Shown here: piece by piece, positions 1 to 8,386 of the stretch
How the letters are laid out: every line of letters begins with the position of its first letter
Position numbering within the stretch: position 1 is the stretch's first letter
Origin: an uncultured Bacteroidota bacterium
GTDB lineage: Bacteria; Bacteroidota; Bacteroidia; Flavobacteriales; Flavobacteriaceae
Reading direction: 5' to 3'
Assembly (NCBI GenBank): GCA_902509675.1
Contig: CABWYN010000009.1
Location: forward strand, 1-42,807
Length of the DNA: 42,807 nucleotides
Notes under the pieces: generated by a model
The model's input: the letters and a program-made list of their open reading frames with translations, nothing else
Databases searched by the model: none
What the model was told of the DNA's origin: nothing
Made by a program: the position numbers and the translations under genes

Positions 1-46
1 TCGTTTCGATGCCCTATAATAATAGGGATTTTATAGGAAATTAAAG

Positions 47-119
47 TGACCTGGCTGGGGCTCGAACCCAGGACCCTCTCCTTAAAAGGGAGATGCTCTA
101 CCAACTGAGCTACCAGGTC
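47..119 (-). tRNA. tRNA-Lys (anticodon TTT)
   Basis: Read on the minus strand this folds into a complete cloverleaf: acceptor stem GACCTGG/CCAGGTC, D-arm with GCTCAGTTGGTAGAGC, anticodon stem TCTCC/GGAGA around the loop CTTTTAA (anticodon TTT), and a T-arm with GGTTCGAGCCC. The discriminator base is A and CCA is not encoded, so it must be added after transcription. It decodes AAA/AAG lysine codons, which are very common in this AT-rich genome. Nothing recognisable follows it before the window edge except a short AT-rich hairpin. Confidence 0.96.
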
Positions 120-203
120 AAATTTAATTGCTTTAGGCCTGCAAATATAAAATGTTTAATTTATATTACAATACTTATTTATAAATAAATATCTTATAAT
201 TCA

Positions 204-722
204 ATGAATATAATTATCTCTGGATATATGGGTTCTGGAAAGTCTGTTATAGGTAGGGAATTATCACTAAAACTTGATAGAAATTTTATTGATTTAGATT
301 CTTATATTGAGAGTAAAGAAAAGAATTCAATAAGTAATATTTTTCACACAAAAGGAGATTTATATTTTAGAAAACTTGAGTCTAAATATCTGCAAGAAAT
401 TCTTTTTGATAATTCTAATTTAATTCTTTCTCTTGGAGGTGGTACCCAATGTTATGCTAATAATCAAGACTTAATTAACAATAGAAAGAACATTTCTTTC
501 TATTTAAAAAATTCAAATATCGAATTGGTAAAAAGATTATTCAAGGAAAAAAATAAAAGACCTTTGATTTCTAATATTTCTACAAAAGATAAATTAGTTG
601 AGTTTGTTTCAAAACACTTATTTGAAAGAGAGATTTTTTATATTTCCTCATCTCATACAATTGATTGTAACGAAAAAGATTCATCTGTAATTGTTGAAGA
701 AATTATTTCACTTTTAGTGTAA
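204..722 (+). CDS. aroK: Shikimate kinase
   Basis: Phosphorylates shikimate to shikimate-3-phosphate with ATP, in the chorismate pathway, in the cytoplasm. The 172-residue protein has the usual length of the family. It carries a Walker A loop GYMGSGKS (residues 7-14), the substrate-binding Asp in FIDLDSYIE (about 32), an Arg in YFRKLES (about 57), and the GGGTQ motif (about 78-82) of the shikimate site. The ATG at 204 places the P-loop at the normal distance from the N-terminus. The last 9 bp overlap the 3' end of the convergent phosphoribosyltransferase gene. Identification is firm. Confidence 0.95.
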   Translation: MNIIISGYMGSGKSVIGRELSLKLDRNFIDLDSYIESKEKNSISNIFHTKGDLYFRKLESKYLQEILFDNSNLILSLGGGTQCYANNQDLINNRKNISFYLKNSNIELVKRLFKEKNKRPLISNISTKDKLVEFVSKHLFEREIFYISSSHTIDCNEKDSSVIVEEIISLLV

Positions 723-1211
723 AAATGCTTCAATACTATCTTCATTAAAAACAACATTTACATGATTTTGTAAAGATGTAGAAAGAGAAACTCCTTTAAA
801 ATCGGCTTTTATCGGAAACTTTTTGTGATTTCTATCTACTAAAACAGCAGTTTTTAATTGCTTTAAATCAGTTTCTAAAAAATATTTGACCGCATACATT
901 AGAGTAGAACCGGAGTTGAGAACATCATCGATTACTACTATAGACTTGCTCTGGAAGCTAGATAAGTCAACAGAAATACTTGTACTATTTATTGGGTTTT
1001 TCTTATCGATTTTAATATTACAAACCATTGTATTTAAATCACTTAAATTATTTATTTCTTTATTTAGTTCTTTTGCTAGCAAAAAGCCATTCTTTTCAAC
1101 CCCGGCAAGAATGATTTCTTTTTCATTTATATTTGATTCTATAATTTGAAGAGAAATCCTTTTTATCTTTCTTTTAATTTGAGAATTATCTAAGATTTTT
1201 TTCTTGTCCAT
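714..1211 (-). CDS. Phosphoribosyltransferase family protein (PyrR/Hpt-like fold)
   Basis: A 165-residue type I phosphoribosyltransferase. The diagnostic PRPP loop is VVIDDVLNSGSTL (residues 92-104), with two adjacent acidic residues followed by the phosphate-binding S-G-S-T turn; a short N-terminal segment GVEKNGFLLA (37-46) matches the second phosphate-binding region of PyrR/Hpt-type enzymes. Flavobacteria often encode such a protein beside aroK. Substrate cannot be fixed from sequence: a uracil PRTase/PyrR-like or purine PRTase role are both possible. It is convergent with aroK (9 bp overlap) and divergent from the FKBP lipoprotein gene. Confidence 0.85.
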   Translation of the reverse strand: MDKKKILDNSQIKRKIKRISLQIIESNINEKEIILAGVEKNGFLLAKELNKEINNLSDLNTMVCNIKIDKKNPINSTSISVDLSSFQSKSIVVIDDVLNSGSTLMYAVKYFLETDLKQLKTAVLVDRNHKKFPIKADFKGVSLSTSLQNHVNVVFNEDSIEAFLH

Positions 1212-1251
1212 AAAAGATTGTTAAATAAATTAAATATTATTGATATAATTG

Positions 1252-1259
1252 TATTTTTG
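1252..1259 (+). promoter_or_regulatory. Bacteroidota -7 box (TATTTTTG) for the FKBP lipoprotein gene
   Basis: TATTTTTG matches the Bacteroidota sigma-A consensus TAnnTTTG exactly. It lies 20 nt before the ATG, so a very short leader is predicted. No good -33 TTTG is visible at the expected distance. Confidence 0.45.
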
Positions 1260-1278
1260 CATTTAGCAAAACTAGCCT

Positions 1279-2256
1279 ATGAAGTCTAAATTACATATTT
1301 TTTTATTTACAATCTTACTCCTGGGGCTTTCTTGTGGAGACGATGGTGAGGATGATGTGATAGTAATTCCTGAAGCTGACAGAACGGAGCAACAGGTTAT
1401 TGATAATGATTCTTTGATTAGTTTTTTTCAAACACACTATATAAATACTTCAACGATTTCTGCTAATCCAAATATATCTTTAGAAGAAATAGTCATTAAT
1501 TCTCTTCCAGATGACGGGGTGCTTCCTGATCCAGATATAAACTCCCTTCTAATCGATTTAGTAGAAACCTATACAACAACTTATTCGGAAACTGATTATG
1601 AGTATTATGTGCTAAAAATAAATCAAGGTGGTGGTGTAGATACGCCTAATTTCTCTGATAAGGTTAGAGTTTCATACGAAGGTAACCTTATGGATTTTAC
1701 GGTTTTTGACAGTTCCTATTCACCTGCCGACTTTGACCTAACTGCCACTATAGCTGGATGGGGTAGAGTACTTCCTGAATTCAACATTGCAACTGATTTT
1801 AATGTTAATGGAGATGGTACCATTACTTATAATGATCCAGGTATTGGTATTATGTTTATTCCCTCGGGATTAGGATATTATTCTGCTGCTGCTGGAACTG
1901 TTCCAGTTTATTCTAATTTAATTTTTAAATTCAAGGTCTTCCAAGCGGAAGAAAACGACCACGATTTTGATAACGTCCCTTCTCATTTAGAAGATATTGA
2001 CGGTAATTATGATTTGACCGATGATAACTCTGATAATGATTCATATGCAGATTTTGTTGACAGTGATGATGATAATGATGGAACACTAACAGTAGACGAG
2101 GATTTAGAACCAGATTCTGATCTGGAGGTTGACAGAGATGGCGATGGTGATCCTACCAATGATATCGGAGATGGAGACCCGACTAATGATGATACAGATG
2201 GTGATGGTATACCTAATTATTTAGACCCTGACGATACGGCATCTAGGGACGATTAA
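1279..2256 (+). CDS. FKBP-type peptidyl-prolyl isomerase lipoprotein with C-terminal Asp-rich calcium-binding-type repeats
   Basis: 325 residues. The N-terminus is a lipoprotein signal with a hydrophobic stretch and lipobox LGLSC (lipidated Cys19), followed by an Asp/Glu-rich linker. The middle (about 120-220) carries FKBP features: RVSYEGNL, VFDSS, AGWGRVLPEF and FIPSGLGYY, the last being the FKBP hallmark IP(S/P)xLGY. The tail (about 225-325) is a run of Asp-rich repeats of the DxDxDG type, resembling thrombospondin type 3 repeats. It is inferred to be an envelope-anchored prolyl isomerase/chaperone with a Ca-stabilised tail. Flavobacterial gliding/T9SS PPIases (GldI type) are related in kind, but orthology to gldI is not claimed. 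Confidence 0.85.
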   Translation: MKSKLHIFLFTILLLGLSCGDDGEDDVIVIPEADRTEQQVIDNDSLISFFQTHYINTSTISANPNISLEEIVINSLPDDGVLPDPDINSLLIDLVETYTTTYSETDYEYYVLKINQGGGVDTPNFSDKVRVSYEGNLMDFTVFDSSYSPADFDLTATIAGWGRVLPEFNIATDFNVNGDGTITYNDPGIGIMFIPSGLGYYSAAAGTVPVYSNLIFKFKVFQAEENDHDFDNVPSHLEDIDGNYDLTDDNSDNDSYADFVDSDDDNDGTLTVDEDLEPDSDLEVDRDGDGDPTNDIGDGDPTNDDTDGDGIPNYLDPDDTASRDD

Positions 2257-2261
2257 GTTTT

Positions 2262-3215
2262 TTATTTTCTGCTAATTACCAGTTTAGCTTTTTCAATTAT
2301 TTTTTCTGCATTAAGTCCATATTTTTCCATTAATTGTGCAGGAGTTCCTGACTCTCCAAATGTGTCTTGAGTAGCAACAAATTCTTGTGGGGTAGGGTTG
2401 TTTAAAGAGAGTAATCTAGAAACACTTTCCCCTAATCCTCCCATATAATTGTGTTCCTCTGCGGAAACAACACACTTAGTTTTATGTACAGATTTTAAAA
2501 TTATTTCAGAATCTAAAGGCTTTATTGAGTGAATATTTATTACTTCAGCGGAAATTCCTTGATCAAATAATACTTTTGAAGCTTCAAGAGCTTCCCAAAC
2601 TAAATGACCAGTAGCAATAATTGTTACATCGTCACCTTCAGTCATTTTCACACCTTTTCCTATTATAAATTTCTGATCAGCATCAGTAAAGACAGGGACT
2701 TTAGGCCTCCCAAACCTAAGGTATACAGGCCCCATGTGATCAGCTATTGCTATAGTAGCTGCTTTTGTTTGATTATAATCACATGTATTAATTACGGTCA
2801 TTCCAGGAAGCATTTTCATCATTCCAATATCTTCTAGAATTTGATGTGTAGCTCCGTCCTCGCCAAGAGTTATACCAGCGTGAGATGCACATATTTTTAC
2901 ATTTTTTCCAGAGTAAGCAATAGATTGTCTTATTTGATCATAAACTCTTCCCGTTGAAAAATTTGCAAATGTCCCTGTAAATGGAATTTTACCACCAATA
3001 GTTAAGCCTGCTGCTATTCCCATCATGTTTGCTTCAGCGATTCCAATTTGATAAAATCTTTCTGGGTGATTTTTCTTAAAATCATTCATTTTAAGTGATC
3101 CGGTCAAATCAGCACATAAAGCAACAATATTTTCATTTTTTAAACCAAGTTCAGTAAGACCATCACCAAAGCCACTTCTGGTATCTTTTTTTTCTGTAAA
3201 TGTGTAGTTTTTCAT
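2262..3215 (-). CDS. Transketolase, C-terminal subunit (pyrimidine-binding and C-terminal domains)
   Basis: 317 residues, equivalent to the second half of a canonical transketolase. The Pyr domain occupies about 10-175 and contains the catalytic Glu that activates thiamine diphosphate in GIAEANMMGIAAG (Glu61). The transketolase C-terminal domain follows (about 190-315) with EEHNYMGGLG. Together with the upstream subunit it would exchange two-carbon ketol units in the non-oxidative pentose phosphate pathway. The gap between the two genes is 1 bp, so they are cotranscribed and probably translationally coupled. Split transketolases are usual in Flavobacteriia. Confidence 0.93.
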   Translation of the reverse strand: MKNYTFTEKKDTRSGFGDGLTELGLKNENIVALCADLTGSLKMNDFKKNHPERFYQIGIAEANMMGIAAGLTIGGKIPFTGTFANFSTGRVYDQIRQSIAYSGKNVKICASHAGITLGEDGATHQILEDIGMMKMLPGMTVINTCDYNQTKAATIAIADHMGPVYLRFGRPKVPVFTDADQKFIIGKGVKMTEGDDVTIIATGHLVWEALEASKVLFDQGISAEVINIHSIKPLDSEIILKSVHKTKCVVSAEEHNYMGGLGESVSRLLSLNNPTPQEFVATQDTFGESGTPAQLMEKYGLNAEKIIEKAKLVISRK

Positions 3216-3216
3216 A

Positions 3217-4062
3217 TTAATAATCTCCTAAAGTTTCTGGATTTTGTTTAAGTGCTATTTCTAATTGCTCATCATTTGGAGCTTTTCCATGCCATTCATG
3301 AGTATGCATCATAAAATCAACACCATTACCCATAACCGTTTTCAAAAGAATACAAACAGGTTTTCCCTTAAATGTATTATCTTTTGCCTGCTTTAATCCA
3401 TATTGAATTTCACTAATATTGTTTCCGTTAGCGATTTCCACAACCTTCCATCCAAAGGATTCAAATTTAGCTCTGATATTACCTAAATTAATAACATCAT
3501 CGGTTGATCCGTCAATTTGTTGCCCATTTAAATCAATTGTAGCGATTATGTTATCTATATTTTTTGCTGCTGCATACATTATTGCTTCCCAATTTTGACC
3601 TTCCTGTAATTCGCCATCACCCATTAAGCAGTAAATTAGATTATTATCATTATTTAGTTTTTTAGTTAGAGATGCCCCGATTGCAACAGAAAGGCCTTGA
3701 CCCAATGATCCGGAGGCTATTCTAACGCCAGGGAGTCCTTCGTGAGTAGTTGGGTGACCTTGTAGTCTAGAATTTATCAATCTAAAGGTATTCAGCTCAT
3801 CTATTTCGAAATATCCACATCTAGCAAGAACACTATAAAAAACTGGTGAAATATGTCCGTTGCTTAAAAAGAATAAATCTTCATTTACACCATCCATTTT
3901 AAAACCTTCATTTCTTTTCATTACCGTGTTAAATAAAGTGACTAAAAACTCAGCACATCCAAGAGATCCTCCTGGGTGTCCCGAATTTACTTTATGCACC
4001 ATTCTTAGAATATCTCTTCTTGTTTGAATGGTAATATTTTCTAAATTTTCAAGATCTTGCAT
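3217..4062 (-). CDS. Transketolase, N-terminal subunit (thiamine diphosphate-binding domain)
   Basis: 281 residues from the ATG chosen here. The frame also has an upstream TTG at 4086 that would add eight residues, but the ATG gives the family's usual N-terminus, about 15 residues before the conserved RRDILRMVH. HPGGSLG (about 29-35) and GDGELQEGQN (about 148-157), the Mg/ThDP-binding GDG-N motif, mark it as the PP domain of transketolase. It lies directly upstream of the C-terminal half. It supplies the diphosphate-binding half of a heteromeric enzyme. Confidence 0.93.
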   Translation of the reverse strand: MQDLENLENITIQTRRDILRMVHKVNSGHPGGSLGCAEFLVTLFNTVMKRNEGFKMDGVNEDLFFLSNGHISPVFYSVLARCGYFEIDELNTFRLINSRLQGHPTTHEGLPGVRIASGSLGQGLSVAIGASLTKKLNNDNNLIYCLMGDGELQEGQNWEAIMYAAAKNIDNIIATIDLNGQQIDGSTDDVINLGNIRAKFESFGWKVVEIANGNNISEIQYGLKQAKDNTFKGKPVCILLKTVMGNGVDFMMHTHEWHGKAPNDEQLEIALKQNPETLGDY

Positions 4063-4184
4063 TAGTGATATTTGGTTTGTTTGCAATTTAAATTAATGTT
4101 ATCCATTATTGAAAAAATAATATTGGCATTTATCAACAATTACACTTTTTTAATAACATAAATTATTAATGAGTCTTTCTTATT

Positions 4185-4192
4185 TATATTTG
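4185..4192 (+). promoter_or_regulatory. Bacteroidota -7 box (TATATTTG) for the tgt operon
   Basis: TATATTTG matches TAnnTTTG exactly and ends 7 nt before the tgt ATG. Transcription would start within a few bases of the start codon, giving an almost leaderless mRNA. The -33 region is weak. Confidence 0.5.
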
Positions 4193-4199
4193 CCAAGTA

Positions 4200-5336
4200 A
4201 TGAAGCCAAGTTTTAAAATAGAATGTTCTGATAAATTGTCTAATGCTAGAGCGTGTACAATAAAAACCGATCACGGAACCATCAAAACACCTGTGTTTAT
4301 GCCAGTTGGCACACAAGGTAGTGTAAAAGGTATTCATCAAAAAGAATTAAAAAATGAAATTAAAAGTGATATTATTCTAGGAAATACTTATCACTTGTAC
4401 CTAAGGCCTGGTATTGAAATTATTGAAAAGGCTGGCGGATTGCATAAATTTATAAATTGGGATAGAAATATTTTGACAGATTCGGGAGGGTATCAGGTAT
4501 ACTCTTTATCTGCCAAAAGAAAAATTTCCGAAGAAGGTGTAGAATTTAAAAGCCATATAGACGGAAGTAAACATTTCTTTTCTCCTGAAAATGCAATAGA
4601 TATACAAAGATCAATTGGTGCTGATATAATTATGGCATTTGACGAATGCCCTCCTTATCCATGTGATTATTCTTATGCTAAAAACTCTATGCATTTGACA
4701 CATAGATGGCTGGATAGATGTATAAAAAGATTTATAGAAACACCTCCTAAATATGGTTATAATCAAATTTTTTTTCCAATTGTTCAGGGTAGTACATATA
4801 CAGATTTAAGACAAGAATCAGCAGAGTTTATTTCATCTAAAAACTGTTTTGGAAATGCAATTGGTGGTCTTTCCGTTGGAGAACCTCACGATGAAATGTA
4901 TGAAATGACTGAAACAGTTTGTGATATTTTACCTTTCGAAAAACCAAGATATTTAATGGGTGTAGGAACCCCTGCTAATTTACTTGAAAATATTGCTTTA
5001 GGTATCGATATGTTTGATTGTGTTATGCCGACAAGAAATGGGAGAAATGGAATGTTATTTACTTCAGAAGGGGTTATTAATATTAAAAATAAGAAATGGG
5101 AATTTGACTTTTCTTCTATAGACGAAAATGGAACTACTTGGGTAGATACTGCTTATTCAAAATCTTATCTAAAACATCTTTTTAATGTAAATGAAATGTT
5201 AGGTAGACAAATAGCGTCAATTCACAATCTTGGTTTTTATTGTTCTTTGTTAAAAGAAGCTAGAAAGCGTATTATTGATGGAGATTTTTTAAATTGGAAA
5301 AATATTATGGTAAAAAAATTAACCAACCGATTGTAA
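4200..5336 (+). CDS. tgt: tRNA-guanine transglycosylase (queuine tRNA-ribosyltransferase)
   Basis: Exchanges guanine 34 for the queuosine precursor preQ1 in GUN-anticodon tRNAs. 378 residues, the standard length. VGTQGSVKG, TDSGGYQVYSL (with the general acid/base Asp), GGLSVGE and FDCVMPTRNGRNG (with the nucleophilic Asp) are all present. The C-terminal zinc site is degenerate: where the canonical enzyme has CxCxxC before YSRAYLRHL, this protein has DENGTTWVDTAYSKSYLKHL, with no cysteines, although the later His in ASIHNLGFY is kept. It is first in a tight run with lptG, whose TTG start immediately follows the tgt stop. Confidence 0.95.
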   Translation: MKPSFKIECSDKLSNARACTIKTDHGTIKTPVFMPVGTQGSVKGIHQKELKNEIKSDIILGNTYHLYLRPGIEIIEKAGGLHKFINWDRNILTDSGGYQVYSLSAKRKISEEGVEFKSHIDGSKHFFSPENAIDIQRSIGADIIMAFDECPPYPCDYSYAKNSMHLTHRWLDRCIKRFIETPPKYGYNQIFFPIVQGSTYTDLRQESAEFISSKNCFGNAIGGLSVGEPHDEMYEMTETVCDILPFEKPRYLMGVGTPANLLENIALGIDMFDCVMPTRNGRNGMLFTSEGVINIKNKKWEFDFSSIDENGTTWVDTAYSKSYLKHLFNVNEMLGRQIASIHNLGFYCSLLKEARKRIIDGDFLNWKNIMVKKLTNRL

Positions 5337-6413
5337 TTGAATAAGATAGATAAATACATATTAAAGAAATTTATATCTACATATATATTGATACAATTAC
5401 TTTTTGTTCCAATAGCAATTGTGGTCAATTTAGCTGATAATATTGATAAATTATTAGAAAAGCAAGTGCCTCTTGTTGAGATATTAGATCACTATTATAA
5501 TTTTAGTATTTATTTTTCCTCTAGTCTGCTTCCTTTATTTCTATTTTTGGCAATTACTTGGTTTACCTCGAAACTTTCTTCAAATTCGGAAATTATTGCT
5601 CTGTATTCATCAGGTGTTTCACTAAAAAGAATTCTGAAACCCTATATGGTAGGTTCCCTAATAATTGCACTCATTTCTTTGTTGGCAGGTATGTTTATTG
5701 TTCCTGAGTCTACGAAAAAATATAATGATTTTTCATATAAGTATTTAAAAGGGAACAAGAAGGCAGTTAATAATAAAAATATATTTAGAAAAATAAATGA
5801 AAGTGAATATATCTTTTTAACTCAGTTTAATCAGAAAAATAATGTCGGAACTAACTTTACTCTTGAAAATTTTTCAGATGAAAAATTGAATTTTAAAATC
5901 AGTTCAACCAGTATTCGTTTTATTCCTGAGCTGGAAAAATATAGATTAAACAATTATACTAAAAGAACCATAACCGACTCAATTGATATAATCCAGAATA
6001 AACGAACATTTGATACAATATTTTCATTCAGTGTTGATGATCTTACTCCTTTAAACTATGTAGCTGAATCACTTAATTATGATGAATTAATCAATTTCAT
6101 TGAAATTGAAAAAAGTAGGGGCTCTACAAATATTGAAAGGTATTTAGTTGTGAAATATAAAAAGTGGAGTATTCCTTTTTCAATTTTCATATTAACATTA
6201 ATAGGTTTTTCCGTTTCTGCTGAAAAAAGGAGAGGTGGAACAGGTGTAAATTTGGCTTTTGGTATAGGAGTAGCAATGATTTACGTCTTTTTTGATAAAA
6301 TATTTGGTGTTTTAGCGCAACAATCTGATTTATCCCCAATTTTAGCTGTTTGGTTGCCAAATATTTTCTTTGGATTATTAGCTATTTATCTAGTTAGAAA
6401 TGCAAAAAAATAA
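5337..6413 (+). CDS. lptG: LptF/LptG family LPS-export permease
   Basis: 358 residues, YjgP/YjgQ family. This is the inner-membrane permease that, with LptB, extracts lipopolysaccharide for the Lpt bridge. Three hydrophobic segments are visible in the N-terminal third (about 12-35, 55-75, 100-122), followed by a periplasmic beta-jellyroll-like region (about 125-265) and three more helices (about 275-355). The start codon is TTG, directly after the tgt stop, which gives the family's N-terminus (KIDKYILKKF). The end overlaps the next gene by 14 bp. Assignment to LptG rather than LptF rests on the tgt neighbourhood. Confidence 0.88.
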   Translation: MNKIDKYILKKFISTYILIQLLFVPIAIVVNLADNIDKLLEKQVPLVEILDHYYNFSIYFSSSLLPLFLFLAITWFTSKLSSNSEIIALYSSGVSLKRILKPYMVGSLIIALISLLAGMFIVPESTKKYNDFSYKYLKGNKKAVNNKNIFRKINESEYIFLTQFNQKNNVGTNFTLENFSDEKLNFKISSTSIRFIPELEKYRLNNYTKRTITDSIDIIQNKRTFDTIFSFSVDDLTPLNYVAESLNYDELINFIEIEKSRGSTNIERYLVVKYKKWSIPFSIFILTLIGFSVSAEKRRGGTGVNLAFGIGVAMIYVFFDKIFGVLAQQSDLSPILAVWLPNIFFGLLAIYLVRNAKK

Positions 6414-7284
6414 TTTAAAACATTTTATTCATTTACATTTTTTGGTATTTATTGCTGGGTTTACAGCAGTTTTAGGAGAGTTAATTACAAACACGTCAGT
6501 CTCCATTGTTTGGCATCGAATGATAATAGCTTCATTGATAACAATATTTTTTATGTTAGTGAAGAAAAAAAAATTAAAGATTGGTTTCAATCAATTTTTA
6601 AAATATAGCTTTCTTGGTCTGATTATAGCATTGCACTGGATAACTTTTTTTGAAGGCATTGAACAGTCTAATATTTCGGTAACATTGGCTATGTTTTCAA
6701 CCGCAGCTTTTTTTACATCTTTTTTAGAGCCTTTATTTTTTAAAAGAAAAATTATTTTCTACGAAATAATTCTAGGATTGTTGGTGGTTGTGGGGGTTTT
6801 CTTGATATTCAAGTCAGAGTTTAATTATGTTAATGGGATTATTCTGGGTCTGTTTTCAGCTTTGTTTGCATCAATTTTTTCGGTATTGAATGGGGTTATG
6901 ATAAAAAGCAACAGTGCAATTACTATTTCCTTTTACGAGTTTACATCTGGGGTTGCCTTTATATCAATTTATTTGTTCATAACGGAAAATATGGATTCTC
7001 TTTTAATTGAAAACTTCCTCTCGCTTAATTATCTATACATTTTTTTACTAGGTTCTGTTTGTACAGCCTATGCATTTATAGCTTCAGTTTATTTATTAAA
7101 GTATATAACTCCATATTCTGTGGTATTGACTTATAATTTAGAGCCTATATATGGAATAATATTAGCTCTTATTTTTTTCGGAGATAATGAGAAAATGAGT
7201 ACTCAATTTTATATCGGACTTTTTATTATCCTTACTTCGGTTTTAATAAATATGTATGTAAAAAAAAGGTCTAAACAGAGTTAA
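6400..7284 (+). CDS. EamA/DMT superfamily transporter
   Basis: 294 residues with about ten hydrophobic helices arranged as two EamA repeats of five, the standard drug/metabolite transporter architecture. GLIIALHWITFFEGIEQSN closes the first part of repeat one, and LTYNLEPIYGIILALIFFG in the second repeat carries the conserved P-x-Y/E-P segment before the last helices. The substrate is unknown. Its position between lptG and accA is a conserved flavobacterial arrangement. It overlaps lptG by 14 bp. Confidence 0.85.
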   Translation: MQKNNLKHFIHLHFLVFIAGFTAVLGELITNTSVSIVWHRMIIASLITIFFMLVKKKKLKIGFNQFLKYSFLGLIIALHWITFFEGIEQSNISVTLAMFSTAAFFTSFLEPLFFKRKIIFYEIILGLLVVVGVFLIFKSEFNYVNGIILGLFSALFASIFSVLNGVMIKSNSAITISFYEFTSGVAFISIYLFITENMDSLLIENFLSLNYLYIFLLGSVCTAYAFIASVYLLKYITPYSVVLTYNLEPIYGIILALIFFGDNEKMSTQFYIGLFIILTSVLINMYVKKRSKQS

Positions 7285-7327
7285 TAAGACTTAACTTTTT
7301 TATATTTATTACATAATAAATTAATCG

Positions 7328-8281
7328 ATGAATTATCTAGATTTTGAAGAACCAATAAAACTTCTTGATACACAACTAGCTGAGTGTATTGAGTTAGGTG
7401 AAAAATCTGATGTGGATGTAACCGAAACGTGTGCTCAGATTAAATTAAAACTCAAATCAACCATAAAAGATATTTATGCGAACTTAACCCCGTGGCAAAA
7501 AGTTCAAATTTCAAGACATCCTGACAGGCCATATACTCTTGATTATATCAATAATATTTTAGGAGATTCTTTCCTTGAATTACACGGAGACAGAAATTTT
7601 AAGGATGACAAGGCTATGATTGGTGGATTAGGTAAAATTGGAAATCAGTCCTTTATGTTTATTGGTCAACAAAAAGGGCATAACACAAAAGATCGTCAAT
7701 ACAGAAACTTTGGAATGGCAAATCCAGAGGGGTATAGAAAGGCTTTAAGGTTAATGAAAATGGCTGAAAAATATAATATTCCCGTAGTTACTTTGGTTGA
7801 CACCCCTGGAGCATATCCTGGATTAGAGGCCGAAGAAAGAGGTCAGGGAGAAGCAATTGCTAGAAATATTTTAGAAATGACAAGGTTAAAAGTACCGATA
7901 ATAACGGTTATAATCGGTGAGGGTGCTTCTGGTGGTGCTTTGGGAATAGGTGTTGGTGACACAGTACTTATGTTAGAAAATACCTGGTATTCTGTGATAT
8001 CTCCTGAATCTTGCTCTTCCATATTGTGGAGAAGTTGGGAGTATAAAGAGGTAGCTGCATCTGCTTTAAAATTAACCGCTAAGGATATGAAGAAGATGAA
8101 TCTTGTTGATAAAGTTATCAGAGAACCTGAAGGGGGTGCTCACAGAAATAAGCTAAAAACTTTTGAAGCTGTCAAATTAAACATTCTTTCAGCATTTGAT
8201 ACGCTTTCAAAGCTTTCTTCTGAAAAGCTTGTTCTCAATCGGATGGATAAATATTCAAACATGGGTGTTTATTCATCATAA
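7328..8281 (+). CDS. accA: Acetyl-CoA carboxylase carboxyltransferase subunit alpha
   Basis: 317 residues. With AccD it transfers the carboxyl group from carboxybiotin to acetyl-CoA, the first committed step of fatty acid synthesis. [19 protein letters not shown], the glycine-rich oxyanion segments [16 protein letters not shown] and [21 protein letters not shown] are characteristic of AccA. The N-terminal coiled-coil helical region (1-60) is intact. The start agrees with the family N-terminus MNYLDFE. The downstream 105 bp before dnaB contains a short AT-rich inverted repeat (8312-8332) but no T-tract. Confidence 0.96.
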   Translation: MNYLDFEEPIKLLDTQLAECIELGEKSDVDVTETCAQIKLKLKSTIKDIYANLTPWQKVQISRHPDRPYTLDYINNILGDSFLELHGDRNFKDDKAMIGGLGKIGNQSFMFIGQQKGHNTKDRQYRNFGMANPEGYRKALRLMKMAEKYNIPVVTLVDTPGAYPGLEAEERGQGEAIARNILEMTRLKVPIITVIIGEGASGGALGIGVGDTVLMLENTWYSVISPESCSSILWRSWEYKEVAASALKLTAKDMKKMNLVDKVIREPEGGAHRNKLKTFEAVKLNILSAFDTLSKLSSEKLVLNRMDKYSNMGVYSS

Positions 8282-8351
8282 TCTGACAGTATTAACATTT
8301 TCTCCCATTTTATTAACATTATCTATGTTAATTATTAAAAAAATATAATAA

Positions 8352-8381
8352 TTGCTCGTAAACGGCTTTTAGTTACTTTAG
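8352..8381 (+). promoter_or_regulatory. dnaB promoter, TTG-N19-TACTTTAG
   Basis: A -33 TTG at 8352-8354 is separated by exactly 19 nt from TACTTTAG at 8374-8381, one mismatch from TAnnTTTG. The dnaB ATG begins 5 nt after the box, so the transcript would be leaderless or nearly so. Confidence 0.6.
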
Positions 8382-8386
8382 TATAT

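Noticed and set aside
12-27. Hairpin CCCTAT/ATAGGG next to the tRNA
   Set aside because: No T-tract follows on the minus strand and the stem is short; function cannot be supported.
886-1149. Plus-strand ORF opposite the phosphoribosyltransferase gene, and other opposite-strand ORFs inside real genes (for example within idh, ligA, thrS)
   Set aside because: They lie wholly within strongly identified genes on the other strand and show no family motifs.
8312-8332. Terminator after accA (ATTAACAT/ATGTTAAT)
   Set aside because: The stem is only A/T-rich with no T-tract behind it on either strand; could be chance in this composition.
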